DNA of 64,000 bases from Aeromicrobium sp. (GCF_023146395.1 NZ_JAGLCD010000019.1:1-64000), one strand, 5' to 3'. Shown: positions 16,153 through 26,533, counted from the stretch's first letter. The notes: a model not told the origin generated them from the sequence alone. Translations and numbers: made by a program.

Positions 16153-17124
16153 TCAGCGGGGCAGGGCCGGAGGCACCTCGGCCGGATCCATGGGGCGCCA
16201 CGTGTCGTCGCCCCACAGGCGCCGGTTCTCGCGGAATCCGCGGACCAGGTCGCCCAGCCCGCGCAGCGTGCGCTGCACGACGATGAGCCGGAAGATCTCC
16301 TTGGCGAAGGTCAGTGCCGTGCCGAGACCGAAGCCGAAGCGATGGAGCTTGCCGTGCAGGGCGAAGTACTTGCCGACGTAGGCACGGTTGCGCATGACGT
16401 GGAACCGGAACAGCGGGCTCCCGTCGTTGAGGTGGCGCAGGCCCAGGTTGACCTGGCGCTGCTCGCGCTTGCGTCGCAGGACGTACGCGTCGACGTAGAC
16501 CACCTGCGTGTGCTGGGCGGCCAGCCAGGCGTACGCGGCGTCGTCCCACGTGATGAAGAAGCGCGGGTCCGGCAGGCCGATCGTGCGCACGACGTCGGCG
16601 TGGACCAGCATCCCCTCGAACGTGCCCGAGTTGGTGATCGCGTAGCCCTCGTCGTTGAAGGTGCGCGAGACCCCGTAGGGCAGCGGCACGCCGAGGAACT
16701 CGTTGAATTTCGCCTGCCAGTAGAACGGTGACCCGTCGAAGTCGTACCGGCGGCCGTGGATGACGCGAAACCGCTCCATCCACGGGGCGAAGCGGTCGAG
16801 CGCCTCGGGCAGGATCTCGACGTCGTCGTCCATCAGCCAGACCCAGTCGGCGCCGAGCTCGAGGGCGAGCCGCGTGCCCTCGCAGAAGCCGCCCGCGCCA
16901 CCGGTGTTGGTGGGGAGGCGCCGGGTCACCAGCACGCCGGGCTCGAACCAGGCGGCGGCCTCCGACAGGACCTCGCTCGTCGCCTCGTCGCTGGCGTTGT
17001 CGATCACCACGACGCGCCACGGGGGGCTCGTCAGCCGGGTCGCGCTCCGGAGCAGCTCGGCGAGAAACTCCGGGCGGTTGTACGTGACGACGGCGATCGC
17101 GACACGGGGGGACTGGTCGGGCAC
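16153..17124 (-). CDS. Family 2 glycosyltransferase, GlfT/rhamnosyltransferase-like
   Basis: This 323-residue GT-A fold enzyme opens with 'VAIAVVTYNRPEFLAELL', the usual GT2 N-terminus. The sugar-nucleotide/metal motif DDD is at 99-101 in 'WLMDDDVEIL', preceded by 'TNTGGAGGF'. 'ITWDDAAYAWL' near residue 190 corresponds to the acceptor/catalytic region of actinobacterial galactofuranosyl and rhamnosyl transferases. It likely adds a sugar to a cell-wall glycan or glycolipid on the cytoplasmic face. The GTG at 17124 is chosen because TAGGGT lies 7 nt upstream; a GTG at 17133 is possible. Donor and acceptor are not predictable. Confidence 0.83.
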   Translation of the reverse strand: MPDQSPRVAIAVVTYNRPEFLAELLRSATRLTSPPWRVVVIDNASDEATSEVLSEAAAWFEPGVLVTRRLPTNTGGAGGFCEGTRLALELGADWVWLMDDDVEILPEALDRFAPWMERFRVIHGRRYDFDGSPFYWQAKFNEFLGVPLPYGVSRTFNDEGYAITNSGTFEGMLVHADVVRTIGLPDPRFFITWDDAAYAWLAAQHTQVVYVDAYVLRRKREQRQVNLGLRHLNDGSPLFRFHVMRNRAYVGKYFALHGKLHRFGFGLGTALTFAKEIFRLIVVQRTLRGLGDLVRGFRENRRLWGDDTWRPMDPAEVPPALPR

Positions 17125-17131
17125 GCCCGCC

Positions 17132-17137
17132 ACCCTA
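17132..17137 (-). promoter_or_regulatory. -10 box of a leaderless promoter (TAGGGT) for the GT2 gene
   Basis: Read on the minus strand, TAGGGT precedes GTG 17124 by 7 nt. It lies in the 94-bp divergent region shared with ktrB. Confidence 0.55.
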
Positions 17138-17206
17138 ACGACTCGTGGCTGCGGGAGGATGCCGCAGCGCCGTGGCCGAAGTTCCGCCGCGACCCCGAGC
17201 GCGGTG

Positions 17207-17212
17207 TAGCGT
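17207..17212 (+). promoter_or_regulatory. -10 box of a leaderless promoter (TAGCGT) for ktrB
   Basis: TAGCGT ends 6 nt before the GTG at 17219 and there is no ribosome site, so translation probably begins at the 5' end of the mRNA. Confidence 0.55.
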
Positions 17213-17218
17213 CGCGGT

Positions 17219-18565
17219 GTGCCCCGACCGAGGATCCCGGCCGCCATCGCTCATCCGGTGCGACTCCTGCCGCTGACGTTCCTCACGCTGATCCTGGCCG
17301 GCACCCTCATGCTGATGCTCCCGTTCGCCCGCACGGGGGAGTACTCGCCGGAGTTCATGCCGGCCTTCTTCACGTCGACGTCGGCCGTCACGGTCACGGG
17401 TCTGGCCACGGTCGACACCGCGAGCTACTGGTCGCCGGCGGGTCAGGTGATCATCCTGATCCTCGTCGAGATCGGCGGCCTCGGCATCGTCGCCCTCGCC
17501 ACGGTGCTGGGGCTGTTCATCGGAGGTCGCCTGGGGCTGCGCACGCGCCTCGTGGCCCAGACCGACATGCACGTCGTCAGCCTGGGGGAGGTCAGGCCGC
17601 TGTTCCGTCGCGTCGCGGTCGTGATGCTGAGCTTCCAGCTCGTCATCGCGGTCGTGCTGTCCGTGCGGTACCGCGGGTCCTACTTCGACTCGTGGGGCAC
17701 CTCGCTGTGGCACGGGGTCTTCGACGCGGTCATGGCGTTCAACAACGCCGGGTTCTCGCTCAACTCCGACAGCATCACCCGCTACGCCGGCGACTGGCTG
17801 ATCATCGTGCCGATCTGCCTCGGGGTGTTCTTCGGCGCCGTGGGCTTCCCGGTGCTCGCCGAGCTGTTCAGCGGCTGGCGCAACCCCAGCAAGTGGACGA
17901 TCCACACCCGCTTGACGGTGTGGGGCTCGGTCTTCCTGCTGGTCGTCGGGGCCGTGGTGTTCCTGGCCCTGGAGTGGTCCAATCCCGCGACCCTCGGCAC
18001 GCTGCCGTGGGACCACCGCCTCGTGTCCGGCCTGGAAGGTGGCGTCATGCCCCGGTCCGGCGGGCTCAACAGCTTCGACTGGGGCTCGGTGCGCCCGGAG
18101 ACCCTGAGCTTCGGCACCGTCCTGATGTTCATCGGCGGTGGCAGCGCGAGCACCGCCGGCGGCATCAAGGTCACGACCTTCCTGCTGCTGGCCTACGTCG
18201 TCCTCGCCGAGCTGCGGGGCGACCCGCAGGTCACGATCGGCGCCCGGGCCATCAGCTCGGCGGTCGTGCGCACGGCCCTCACGATCGCGTTGATCTCGGT
18301 CATGCTCGTGACCGGGTCGACGTGGCTCCTGATGCTCTTGTCCGACGCGACCTTCGAGAACGCCCTGTTCGAGGTGACCTCGGCCTTCGCGACGGCCGGA
18401 CTCAGCACGGGACTCACGCCCGACCTCAACAACGCCTCGCAGGTCCTGATCATCGTCTTGATGTTCATCGGCCGAGTCGGCACCATTACGGCTGCCTCGG
18501 CCTTCGTGCTGCGTCGTCGGGCACCGCGGTACACCGTGCCCGAGGAACAACCCATCATCGGATAG
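17219..18565 (+). CDS. ktrB: Potassium uptake channel subunit, TrkH/KtrB family
   Basis: This 448-residue membrane protein is the ion-translocating subunit of a Ktr/Trk potassium system. Four pore-loop repeats are visible, each with the selectivity-filter glycine: 'AVTVTGLATVD', 'NNAGFSLNSD', 'MPRSGGLNSFD' and 'ATAGLSTGLT'. The third repeat is followed by 'GGGSASTAGGIKVTTF', the flexible gating region of this family. Length matches KtrB better than TrkH. The gene for the regulatory NAD/ATP-binding subunit follows after 8 bp, so the pair forms a complete transporter. Expression seems to come from the leaderless promoter just upstream. Confidence 0.93.
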   Translation: MPRPRIPAAIAHPVRLLPLTFLTLILAGTLMLMLPFARTGEYSPEFMPAFFTSTSAVTVTGLATVDTASYWSPAGQVIILILVEIGGLGIVALATVLGLFIGGRLGLRTRLVAQTDMHVVSLGEVRPLFRRVAVVMLSFQLVIAVVLSVRYRGSYFDSWGTSLWHGVFDAVMAFNNAGFSLNSDSITRYAGDWLIIVPICLGVFFGAVGFPVLAELFSGWRNPSKWTIHTRLTVWGSVFLLVVGAVVFLALEWSNPATLGTLPWDHRLVSGLEGGVMPRSGGLNSFDWGSVRPETLSFGTVLMFIGGGSASTAGGIKVTTFLLLAYVVLAELRGDPQVTIGARAISSAVVRTALTIALISVMLVTGSTWLLMLLSDATFENALFEVTSAFATAGLSTGLTPDLNNASQVLIIVLMFIGRVGTITAASAFVLRRRAPRYTVPEEQPIIG

Positions 18566-18573
18566 GAGCCAGC

Positions 18574-19248
18574 ATGGCCAGGAGCAAGGAAACCTCGCCG
18601 ACCGCGCCGGTCATCGTGCTGGGACTCGGCCGGTTCGGACTCGCCGTCGCGCGTTCGCTCATCCACCTGGGGCACGACGTGCTCGCGGTCGACGAGCGCG
18701 CCGAGATCGTCCAGAAGCACGCGAGCGACTTCACGCACGTCGTCGCCGCCGACACGACCGACACCGAGGCCCTGCGCCAGATCGGTGCCGAGCAGTTCGA
18801 GATCGCCGTCGTGGGCATCGGCACCGACATCGAGGCCAGCGTCCTGACCGTGCTGGGGCTGCTCGACCTCGGCGTCAGCGAGGTGTGGGCCAAGGCCATC
18901 AGCGGCAAGCACGCCGCGATCCTCGAGCGGGTCGGGGCGACGCACGTGATCCGGCCCGAGTCGCAGATGGGCAAGCGCGTCGCGCACCTCGTGACCGGGA
19001 CCATGACCGACTTCATCGAGTTCGACGACGGCTTCGCGATCGCGCGGACCCGGGCCCCGCAGTGTTCCGAGGCCAAGACGCTCTCCGAGGCCAATCTGCG
19101 TCAGCGCTACGGCGTCACGATCGTCGGGGTCAAGACGCGGGGCGAGGACTTCACGTACGCACGGCCCGAGACCTACGTGACCCAGGGCGACGAGCTCATC
19201 GTCTCGGGACCGACCCCGAAGGTCGAGACGTTCTGCGCGTTGACGTAA
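18574..19248 (+). CDS. ktrA: Potassium uptake regulatory subunit, TrkA/KtrA family
   Basis: This 224-residue cytoplasmic protein gates the KtrB channel. The RCK_N Rossmann domain starts with 'VIVLGLGRFGLAVARSL' (residues ~13-29), and an acidic residue follows in 'VLAVDERAE'. 'AAILERVGATHVIRPESQMG' (~110-130) is the conserved end of that domain. The C-terminal ~80 residues are an RCK_C (TrkA_C) ligand-binding domain. AGGAG (18564-18568) stands 5 nt before the ATG. It is co-transcribed with ktrB. Confidence 0.92.
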   Translation: MARSKETSPTAPVIVLGLGRFGLAVARSLIHLGHDVLAVDERAEIVQKHASDFTHVVAADTTDTEALRQIGAEQFEIAVVGIGTDIEASVLTVLGLLDLGVSEVWAKAISGKHAAILERVGATHVIRPESQMGKRVAHLVTGTMTDFIEFDDGFAIARTRAPQCSEAKTLSEANLRQRYGVTIVGVKTRGEDFTYARPETYVTQGDELIVSGPTPKVETFCALT

Positions 19249-19380
19249 GTCACGGTCCGCCTGGGTCACTCCGTCACTCGCGGGCCCGGCAGCGAGGCGC
19301 CCGCGCACCAGGCTGCTTGGTCCACGGCCGCGTGTCCTCGACCCGCGACGGTGGTCACCTGGTGCGCCGGTCCGGAGGGA

Positions 19381-19386
19381 TACGCT
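19381..19386 (+). promoter_or_regulatory. -10 box of a leaderless promoter (TACGCT)
   Basis: TACGCT lies 6 nt before the ATG at 19393. The intervening GGGGGC could also serve weakly as a ribosome site. Between ktrA and this box (19249-19380) I see nothing else. Confidence 0.5.
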
Positions 19387-19392
19387 GGGGGC

Positions 19393-19560
19393 ATGTTCCT
19401 CGACCCGGGCCTGTTGGAGATCCTCGTGTGCCCCCAGTGCCGGGACCGGCTCTTCGTCGACGAGGAGGCCTCCGAGCTCGTGTGCCAGGCCTGCCAGCTG
19501 GCGTACCCGGTCACCGACGGGATTCCCACGATGCTCGTGCACGAGGCCCGCGCCGTCTGA
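19393..19560 (+). CDS. Trm112-family (UPF0434) small zinc-ribbon-like protein
   Basis: This 55-residue protein begins '[15 protein letters not shown]' and has a second pair 'CQAC', giving a CxxC...CxxC zinc-ribbon signature, then '[11 protein letters not shown]'. This is the typical Trm112/UPF0434 sequence. Eukaryotic Trm112 is an activator of methyltransferases. The bacterial role is unclear, so no specific function is assigned. It lies just upstream of ahcY, whose product removes the methyltransferase by-product S-adenosylhomocysteine; that association is suggestive only. Confidence 0.87.
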   Translation: MFLDPGLLEILVCPQCRDRLFVDEEASELVCQACQLAYPVTDGIPTMLVHEARAV

Positions 19561-19619
19561 GCGGTCCAGGTCACGTCAGGATTCGGCCAACTCCGTGACC
19601 GGCGGTCGTGACTCGCGGT

Positions 19620-19625
19620 TACGAT
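19620..19625 (+). promoter_or_regulatory. -10 box of the ahcY promoter (TACGAT)
   Basis: TACGAT ends 7 nt before the ATG at 19633. A partial -35 (TGACCG, 19596-19601) stands 18 nt further upstream. The layout suggests a leaderless mRNA and favours ATG 19633 over the start at 19624. Confidence 0.6.
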
Positions 19626-19632
19626 GTGTCCC

Positions 19633-21060
<1,428 letters not shown>

Positions 21061-21076
21061 GCCGGAGTCCTGACCC

Positions 21077-21091
21077 ACCGCCGTCGGCGGT
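21077..21091 (+). terminator. Weak hairpin between ahcY and mtrA
   Basis: ACCGCC and GGCGGT form a 6-bp stem with a 3-nt loop, 16 nt after the ahcY stop. It is short and lacks a U-tract, so read-through into mtrA is likely. Confidence 0.3.
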
Positions 21092-21103
21092 CCCCCACCC
21101 CTC

Positions 21104-21799
21104 ATGAGCCAGCGCCGCACGCACCACGATCGCGTCCTCGTCGTCGACGACGACGCGTCGTTGGCCGAGATGCTGTCGATCGTGCTCGAGGGGGAGGGAC
21201 TGACGACGGCGGTGTGTCGTTCGGGCGACAAGGTCCCGGCCGCCCTGGCCGCGTTCCGTCCCGACGTCGTGCTGCTCGACCTGATGCTGCCGGGCGTCGA
21301 CGGCATGGAGGTGTGCCGCCGGATCCGCGAGAGCTCGAACGTGCCGATCGTCATGCTCACGGCGCGGTCCGACACCGACGACGTCGTGGCGGGGCTGGCG
21401 GCCGGTGCCGACGACTACATCGTCAAGCCGTTCAAGAACTCCGAGCTCGTCGCCCGCATCCGGGCCCGGCTGCGTCGCACCGACCAGATCCTCGAACCGC
21501 TCGTGTTCGGCGACATCGTGCTCGACCCGGCTGGACACACCGTCGAGCGGGCCGGTCAGCCACTGGATCTCACGCCCTTGGAGTTCGACCTCCTCGCCTG
21601 CCTGCTCGGCACGCCCGAGCAGGTCTTCACGCGGGAGGTGCTGCTCCAGAAGGTGTGGGGCTACCACCACCCGGGCGACACCAAGCTCGTCAACGTCCAC
21701 ATGACCCGACTCCGGTCCAAGATCGAGGACGACGCCGAGAACCCGAGCATCATCCGCACCGTCAGGGGCGTGGGGTACCAGGCGATCGCGCCCGAATGA
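21104..21799 (+). CDS. mtrA: Two-component response regulator MtrA
   Basis: This 231-residue OmpR/PhoB-type regulator controls cell-wall, division and osmotic genes in actinobacteria. The receiver has the acidic pair in 'VLVVDDDAS', phospho-acceptor Asp at residue 59 ('LLDLMLPG'), the conserved Thr in 'MLTARSD' and Lys in 'YIVKPF'. The C-terminal winged helix ends with 'IIRTVRGVGYQAIAPE'. The neighbourhood mtrA-mtrB-lpqB identifies it as MtrA. Its stop overlaps the mtrB start (ATGA). Confidence 0.97.
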   Translation: MSQRRTHHDRVLVVDDDASLAEMLSIVLEGEGLTTAVCRSGDKVPAALAAFRPDVVLLDLMLPGVDGMEVCRRIRESSNVPIVMLTARSDTDDVVAGLAAGADDYIVKPFKNSELVARIRARLRRTDQILEPLVFGDIVLDPAGHTVERAGQPLDLTPLEFDLLACLLGTPEQVFTREVLLQKVWGYHHPGDTKLVNVHMTRLRSKIEDDAENPSIIRTVRGVGYQAIAPE

Positions 21800-23367
21800 C
21801 GCGGCTCGGTCGTGCACTTCGCGCGGGTCTGCGCCGGGCGCTGCAGCAGTGGCGGCGTTCGATCCGGCTGCGCGTCGTGGGCAGCACGGTGGCCCTGACG
21901 AGTCTGGCGATCGGGCTCACGGGCTGGGCCCTGCTGGCCCAGGTCGCCGACGGCCTGGCCGAGGCGCGCAGCACCACGGCGGTCGACGAGGCGCGCGCCG
22001 GCCTCGAGCGCGTGCGCGCCCAGCTCGAGACGACCTCGGTGACCGACGCGACCGCGGCGAGCGAGGCCGTGGCGCAGATCGTCGACTCCTTGACCCAGAG
22101 CGGCCAGGGGCAGGGCCGCTACGACGTCGTCGTGGAGGGTCCGCTGGGGCGTGGGGGCGAGACCGTGCCGGTGCGATCGTCCGGTGAGGTCTCGGCCGAC
22201 CTGATCCCGGCTGACCTGGTCCGCACCGTGTCGTCCTCCGACGGGCTCTACTTCCGCTTCGCCGAGGTCCCGGTGCCCGAGGGCGGGGCCCGGCCGGTCG
22301 TGGTCGTGGGCAGCCGGCTCGACGTGCCGGCGACCGGCGACGACTACGGGCTCTACTACGTCTTCAGCATGGCCGACCAGCAGGCCACGCTCGATCTGGT
22401 GCGCAACGCCACGGCGCTGGCCGGTTTGGCGATGATCGTCATGGTGGGCGGGGTGGCCTACGTGATGTCGCGCCAGGTGCTCGAGCCCGTCCGTCGCGCG
22501 CGCCGCACGGCGGAGCGGTTCGCTGCGGGACATCTCGAGCAACGCATGCACGTGCGGGGCGAGGACGACATCGCGCGGCTGTCGGAGTCCTTCAACCAGA
22601 TGGCGGCGAGCCTGCAGTCGCAGATCGCCCGGCTGGAGAATCTCTCGAAGCTGCAGCAGCGCTTCGTCTCGGACGTGTCGCACGAGCTGCGCACGCCGCT
22701 GACGACGCTCGCGATGGCCGGCGACGTGCTGCACGAGGCCCGCTCGGGCTGGGATCCGCCGACCGCGCGGGCCGCCGAGCTGCTGCGCCGTGAGCTCACC
22801 CGGTTCGAGGAGCTTCTGGCCGACCTGATGGACCTGTCGCGCTTCGACGCGGAGGCGGCTCGGCTCGAGCTGGAGACGATCGACCTGTCGGACGTGGCCC
22901 GCGAGCTGGCGGACGAACCGGTCCTGACGCGCAAGGGCATCGAGGTCCGGGTCGTGGGTGCTGACGCCCCGGTCGTCACCGAGGCGGACCGACGGCGCGT
23001 CGATCGCGTGCTGCGCAACCTCGTCGCGAACGCCGCGGCGTACAGCCGGTCCGACGACGTCGTCGTGACGGTGGCCGAGAACGAGACGTGTGTCTCGCTG
23101 TCGGTGCGCGACCACGGCGTGGGCCTGACGGCGGAGGAGTCGCGGCGCGTGTTCGATCGTTTCTGGCGCGCCGACCCGGCACGGGCGGCCGCCGGCACGG
23201 GCCTCGGTCTCGCGATCGCGCGCAGCGATGCGCGTCTGCACGGCGGTGAGCTCCAGGTGGGCAGCAGGCCCGGGCGCGGCACGGACTTCGTGCTGACGCT
23301 GCCCAAGCCGGGTGGCGACGTGAGCCGTCCGGCGTTGGAGCCGCTGCGCGAGGCGGGCGACGCATGA
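21796..23367 (+). CDS. mtrB: Sensor histidine kinase MtrB
   Basis: This 523-residue membrane kinase phosphorylates MtrA. Two membrane segments (~35-55 and ~210-230) enclose an extracellular sensor region. They are followed by a HAMP domain ('RQVLEPVRRARRTAERFA'), the H-box with His296 in 'VSHELRTPL', an N-box ('RVLRNLVANAAAYS') and G boxes ('DHGVGL', 'GTGLGLAIA'). The ATG at 21796 overlaps mtrA by 4 bp; the open frame further upstream is a shadow of mtrA. Its own stop overlaps lpqB by 4 bp. Confidence 0.97.
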   Translation: MTRLGRALRAGLRRALQQWRRSIRLRVVGSTVALTSLAIGLTGWALLAQVADGLAEARSTTAVDEARAGLERVRAQLETTSVTDATAASEAVAQIVDSLTQSGQGQGRYDVVVEGPLGRGGETVPVRSSGEVSADLIPADLVRTVSSSDGLYFRFAEVPVPEGGARPVVVVGSRLDVPATGDDYGLYYVFSMADQQATLDLVRNATALAGLAMIVMVGGVAYVMSRQVLEPVRRARRTAERFAAGHLEQRMHVRGEDDIARLSESFNQMAASLQSQIARLENLSKLQQRFVSDVSHELRTPLTTLAMAGDVLHEARSGWDPPTARAAELLRRELTRFEELLADLMDLSRFDAEAARLELETIDLSDVARELADEPVLTRKGIEVRVVGADAPVVTEADRRRVDRVLRNLVANAAAYSRSDDVVVTVAENETCVSLSVRDHGVGLTAEESRRVFDRFWRADPARAAAGTGLGLAIARSDARLHGGELQVGSRPGRGTDFVLTLPKPGGDVSRPALEPLREAGDA

Positions 23368-25037
23368 GGCGGGTCGCGATGGTGCTCGTCGCGGCGCTGG
23401 TGCTGCCGGGGTGCGCGAGCCTGCCCACCGCCACCGACGTCGAGCGGGCCAGCGACGTCGAGGTGGGGAGCGACCTGATCACGTACCAGCCCGCGCCCCC
23501 GGCGCCCGGGGCGGAGCCGCAGGAGATCGTGGCGGGGTTCCTCGACGCGATGCTGGCCTATCCGGTCTCGAGCGGCACGGCGAGCGCCTACCTCTCGAGC
23601 GACGCCGCAGCGGAGTGGGCGGCGGGCGACGGGGTCCGGATCTATCGGTCTCCCGTGATCCAGGTCCGGGAGACCGGCGAGACGACGACCCTCGTCGACC
23701 TCGACCTCCAGGAGTCCGGTCGGCTCGACCGGAACGGGCACTTCATCGCGGCGCAGGGGTCGGCCAGCTTCGCGCTCGAGCTGGTCCTCGATGACGGTGA
23801 TTGGCGGATCGCGAACCCGCCGGCCGGACTGGCCGTCACGCAGGGCTACTTCGAGACGTACTACGAGGCACTCGACGTCTTCCTGTTCGACGTCCGGGGC
23901 GAGCAGCTCGTCGCCGACCCGGTGCACCTGCAGGTCGGGGAGCGGCTCGCGACGTCGCTGACCGCGGCGTTGGTGGCCGGTGGTCCACCGCGGGTCGCGG
24001 GAGAGACGCGCACCTACGTCCCGGACCCGAGTGACTGGAACCCGGCCGTGACGGTGGCTCAGGGGCGCGCGACGGTCGAGTTCAGCACGTCTCTCACGAC
24101 GCTGGACCTCGAGGTGCGCCGCCGCCTCTCGGCCCAGGTCGTGCGCACGCTCTCCCAGGTGCCGGGCGTCTCGGTCGTGCGCATCGTCGGAAGTGACGGC
24201 CCGCTCGTCGCGGGGGGCACGGCCGATCAACCCGTGTCGGCGTGGGCCCGGTTCGACCCGCCGCCCGCGACCGGCCGGGCGGGGGCGGTCGTCGACGACG
24301 TCGTCTCGACGCTGGACGGGCAGGTCGCGAGTCCGGTCGCGGGCGTCCCCGACGACCTGGCCGCCACGGCGAGCCTCGTGGCCGCACGACCTGGTGCATG
24401 GGCCACGGTGAGCGACCAGGGTGTCCTGCGTGTCGTGCGAGCCGAGGGAGAACGCGTCGACCAGACCGTCGACGTCGTGTCGATCTCGTGGGACGTGCAG
24501 GGACGCCTCTGGGTCGCCGATCGTCCCCAGGGACTCCTGCGGGTGCGCCTGATGACCGAGGACGGGGTCACACCGGTGCCGGTCGCGAGCGCGCTGGACG
24601 GTGTGACGTCCTTCGCCCTCGAACCCGGCGGCACACGGTACGCCGTGACGCGCCAGAGCGGCGACGTTCTCGCGGGCGCCGTGACCAGCGCGGATCCAGG
24701 ATCGGTGCCACAGCTCGCGGTGCCGGCCCAGATCGCGCGGGACGTCGTCAACCCGGCTGCCGTCGTCTGGCTCGCCGCGACGGTGATCGCGGTGGTCGGC
24801 GACGGCGAGACCGGACGCCAGGTGTACCGGGCGTCGATCGACGGCTCACCCTCCGACGCGACGGCCGGCACGGCTCCGCGGCTGCCCAACGTCGCGATCA
24901 CGGCGCTGGCTGCGGGGTCCGGTGACGACCCGGACCTCTACGTCACCGACGATCGCGCGCGGCTCTGGTACCTGCCCGCCGGCGGTTCGTGGCGGTTGCT
25001 CGGGGTCACGGCCCGGGGGCTCACGAGCGGGCGCTGA
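23364..25037 (+). CDS. lpqB: Lipoprotein LpqB with GerMN domain
   Basis: This 557-residue lipoprotein is thought to modulate MtrB from outside the membrane. The type II signal ends in lipobox LPGC (Cys ~17). 'PQEIVAGFLDAMLAYP' (~55-70) is the LpqB N-terminal domain. The GerMN domain lies around 200-300 ('ATVEFSTSLTTLDLEVRR'), and a beta-propeller-like C-terminal region follows. Position directly after mtrB, with an ATGA overlap, is the conserved actinobacterial arrangement. Confidence 0.96.
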   Translation: MRRVAMVLVAALVLPGCASLPTATDVERASDVEVGSDLITYQPAPPAPGAEPQEIVAGFLDAMLAYPVSSGTASAYLSSDAAAEWAAGDGVRIYRSPVIQVRETGETTTLVDLDLQESGRLDRNGHFIAAQGSASFALELVLDDGDWRIANPPAGLAVTQGYFETYYEALDVFLFDVRGEQLVADPVHLQVGERLATSLTAALVAGGPPRVAGETRTYVPDPSDWNPAVTVAQGRATVEFSTSLTTLDLEVRRRLSAQVVRTLSQVPGVSVVRIVGSDGPLVAGGTADQPVSAWARFDPPPATGRAGAVVDDVVSTLDGQVASPVAGVPDDLAATASLVAARPGAWATVSDQGVLRVVRAEGERVDQTVDVVSISWDVQGRLWVADRPQGLLRVRLMTEDGVTPVPVASALDGVTSFALEPGGTRYAVTRQSGDVLAGAVTSADPGSVPQLAVPAQIARDVVNPAAVVWLAATVIAVVGDGETGRQVYRASIDGSPSDATAGTAPRLPNVAITALAAGSGDDPDLYVTDDRARLWYLPAGGSWRLLGVTARGLTSGR

Positions 25038-25114
25038 CCGTCCACAGGCAGGACCGGTCCACGGGCCCGGGACGAAGCGGTGCCGTGCCTCGCGGTCGAG
25101 GAGAAGATCGCCGC

Positions 25115-25807
25115 GTGGGCATCGGCGAGGCGTGGCAGTCGGCCGCCGCCGATCTCGTCGTCGGGGCGGACTGCGCCGGGTGCGGCAGCCCGGGTCTCGA
25201 CTGGTGCCACGCCTGCGCCGCCGCATGCCGGCCCGCTCCGCGGCTGGTGCCCGGTGCCGCCGACGTCCCGGTGCTGGCGGTCGTGGACAACGTCGGACCG
25301 GCGGCGCGGGTCGTCGTGGCCTGGAAGGACCGGGGGCGCCTGCGCCTCACGCGCCCCCTGGGGCACCTGCTCGCGGTCGGCTGCGCGACCGCGCCGTTCG
25401 AGGGTCGCACCGGGCTCGTCCCGGTGCCGACCGCCCGCGCCCAGGTGCGCCGGCGCGGGGCCGACCCGGTCCGACTCCTCGCCGAGCGGGCGGCCCGCGA
25501 CCTCGTGGCCGTCGGTCTCGACGCCACCGCACTGCCGGCGCTGCGCCGCGTACGCTCGACGCGCGACCAGGCGGGCCTCGGTGCCCTGGAACGGCGGACC
25601 AACGTCGCGGGCGCCTTCGCCGCAGACCCCGCAGTGGTCGCGCGCTGCGTCCGCGCCGGCATCGAGGAGGTGATCGTGGTCGACGACGTGCTCACGACCG
25701 GCGCGTCGGTCCGGGAGGCCGTACGGGCACTCGCGGCGGCGGGAGTGCGGACCTCGGCCGTCGTCGTGGTCGCCCACACGCCGCGACCGGGCCCGGGGCC
25801 TGGCTGA
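25115..25807 (+). CDS. ComF-family phosphoribosyltransferase-like protein
   Basis: This 230-residue protein has an N-terminal zinc-finger-like cluster (CAGC...CHAC, residues ~23-37) and a C-terminal PRTase fold. The PRPP motif is 'VIVVDDVLTTGAS' near residue 190. ComF is linked to DNA uptake in naturally competent bacteria; most actinobacterial homologues have no proven role. I chose GTG 25115 with GAGGAG 11 nt upstream; the open frame upstream (24989) overlaps lpqB and looks non-coding. The gene occupies the position of Rv3242c between lpqB and hpf. Confidence 0.88.
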   Translation: MGIGEAWQSAAADLVVGADCAGCGSPGLDWCHACAAACRPAPRLVPGAADVPVLAVVDNVGPAARVVVAWKDRGRLRLTRPLGHLLAVGCATAPFEGRTGLVPVPTARAQVRRRGADPVRLLAERAARDLVAVGLDATALPALRRVRSTRDQAGLGALERRTNVAGAFAADPAVVARCVRAGIEEVIVVDDVLTTGASVREAVRALAAAGVRTSAVVVVAHTPRPGPGPG

Positions 25808-25858
25808 GAAGTGCGAGAACTTCACACCGTCCCCCTTTCGCCCCGGGGCCGCTCGGTC

Positions 25859-25864
25859 TACGGT
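25859..25864 (+). promoter_or_regulatory. Candidate -10 box (TACGGT) upstream of hpf
   Basis: TACGGT lies 45 nt before the hpf ATG, which would give a short leader carrying the GGGAGG ribosome site. The -35 region is not clear. Confidence 0.35.
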
Positions 25865-25909
25865 CAAGGACATGGCATGACCGTTCGTCCACCGACCTGG
25901 GAGGCACTC

Positions 25910-26533
25910 ATGGAAATCGTCGTCACCGGCCGCAACAGCGAGATCTCGGAGAGGTTCCGTGAACGGGTCCACGAGAAGCTGCAGCGCATCGAGAAGTTCG
26001 ACAGCCGTCAGCGCATCAGCCGGGTCGACGTCGAGGTGACGCACGAGAAGAACCCCCGCCAGCACGATCGCGCGGCCCGGGTCGAGCTCACGCTCCGGTC
26101 GCGCGGTCCCGTCGTGCGGGCCGAGGCCTGCGCGACCGACCAGGCCTCCGCGCTCGACGCCGCGGTCGACAAGCTGCACTCGCGACTGCGACGTGCGGCC
26201 GACCGCCAACGGATCCACCACGGGCAGCATGCGCCGGTCTCGCTGGCCGAGGCCACGTCCGCGGTGCCCGACGGCCTGCTCGCCGACGATGCGGCTCCCG
26301 CGGTCGACGAACCGGCGCCGCCGGTCGCGATCGACGGCGACGGGCCGATGGTCGTCCGCGAGAAGACCCACCGCGCCCCGGCGATCACGCTCGACCAGGC
26401 GCTGTACGAGATGGAGCTCGTCGGCCACGACTTCTACCTGTTCGTCGAGAAGGACTCCATGCAGCCCAGCGTCGTCTACCGACGTCGCGGGTACGACTAC
26501 GGCGTGATCCACCTGGACCCCACGCAGGACTGA
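25910..26533 (+). CDS. hpf: Long-form ribosome hibernation promoting factor
   Basis: This 207-residue protein dimerises inactive 70S ribosomes into 100S particles when growth stops. The N-terminal HPF/RaiA domain starts 'EIVVTGRNSEISERFRERV', followed by a variable linker (~115-150). The C-terminal dimerisation domain reads 'LYEMELVGHDFYLF' and 'VYRRRGYDYGVIHL'. GGGAGG stands 6 nt before the ATG at 25910, so the upstream in-frame start at 25811 is unlikely. The position between comF and secA matches Rv3241c. Confidence 0.96.
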   Translation: MEIVVTGRNSEISERFRERVHEKLQRIEKFDSRQRISRVDVEVTHEKNPRQHDRAARVELTLRSRGPVVRAEACATDQASALDAAVDKLHSRLRRAADRQRIHHGQHAPVSLAEATSAVPDGLLADDAAPAVDEPAPPVAIDGDGPMVVREKTHRAPAITLDQALYEMELVGHDFYLFVEKDSMQPSVVYRRRGYDYGVIHLDPTQD

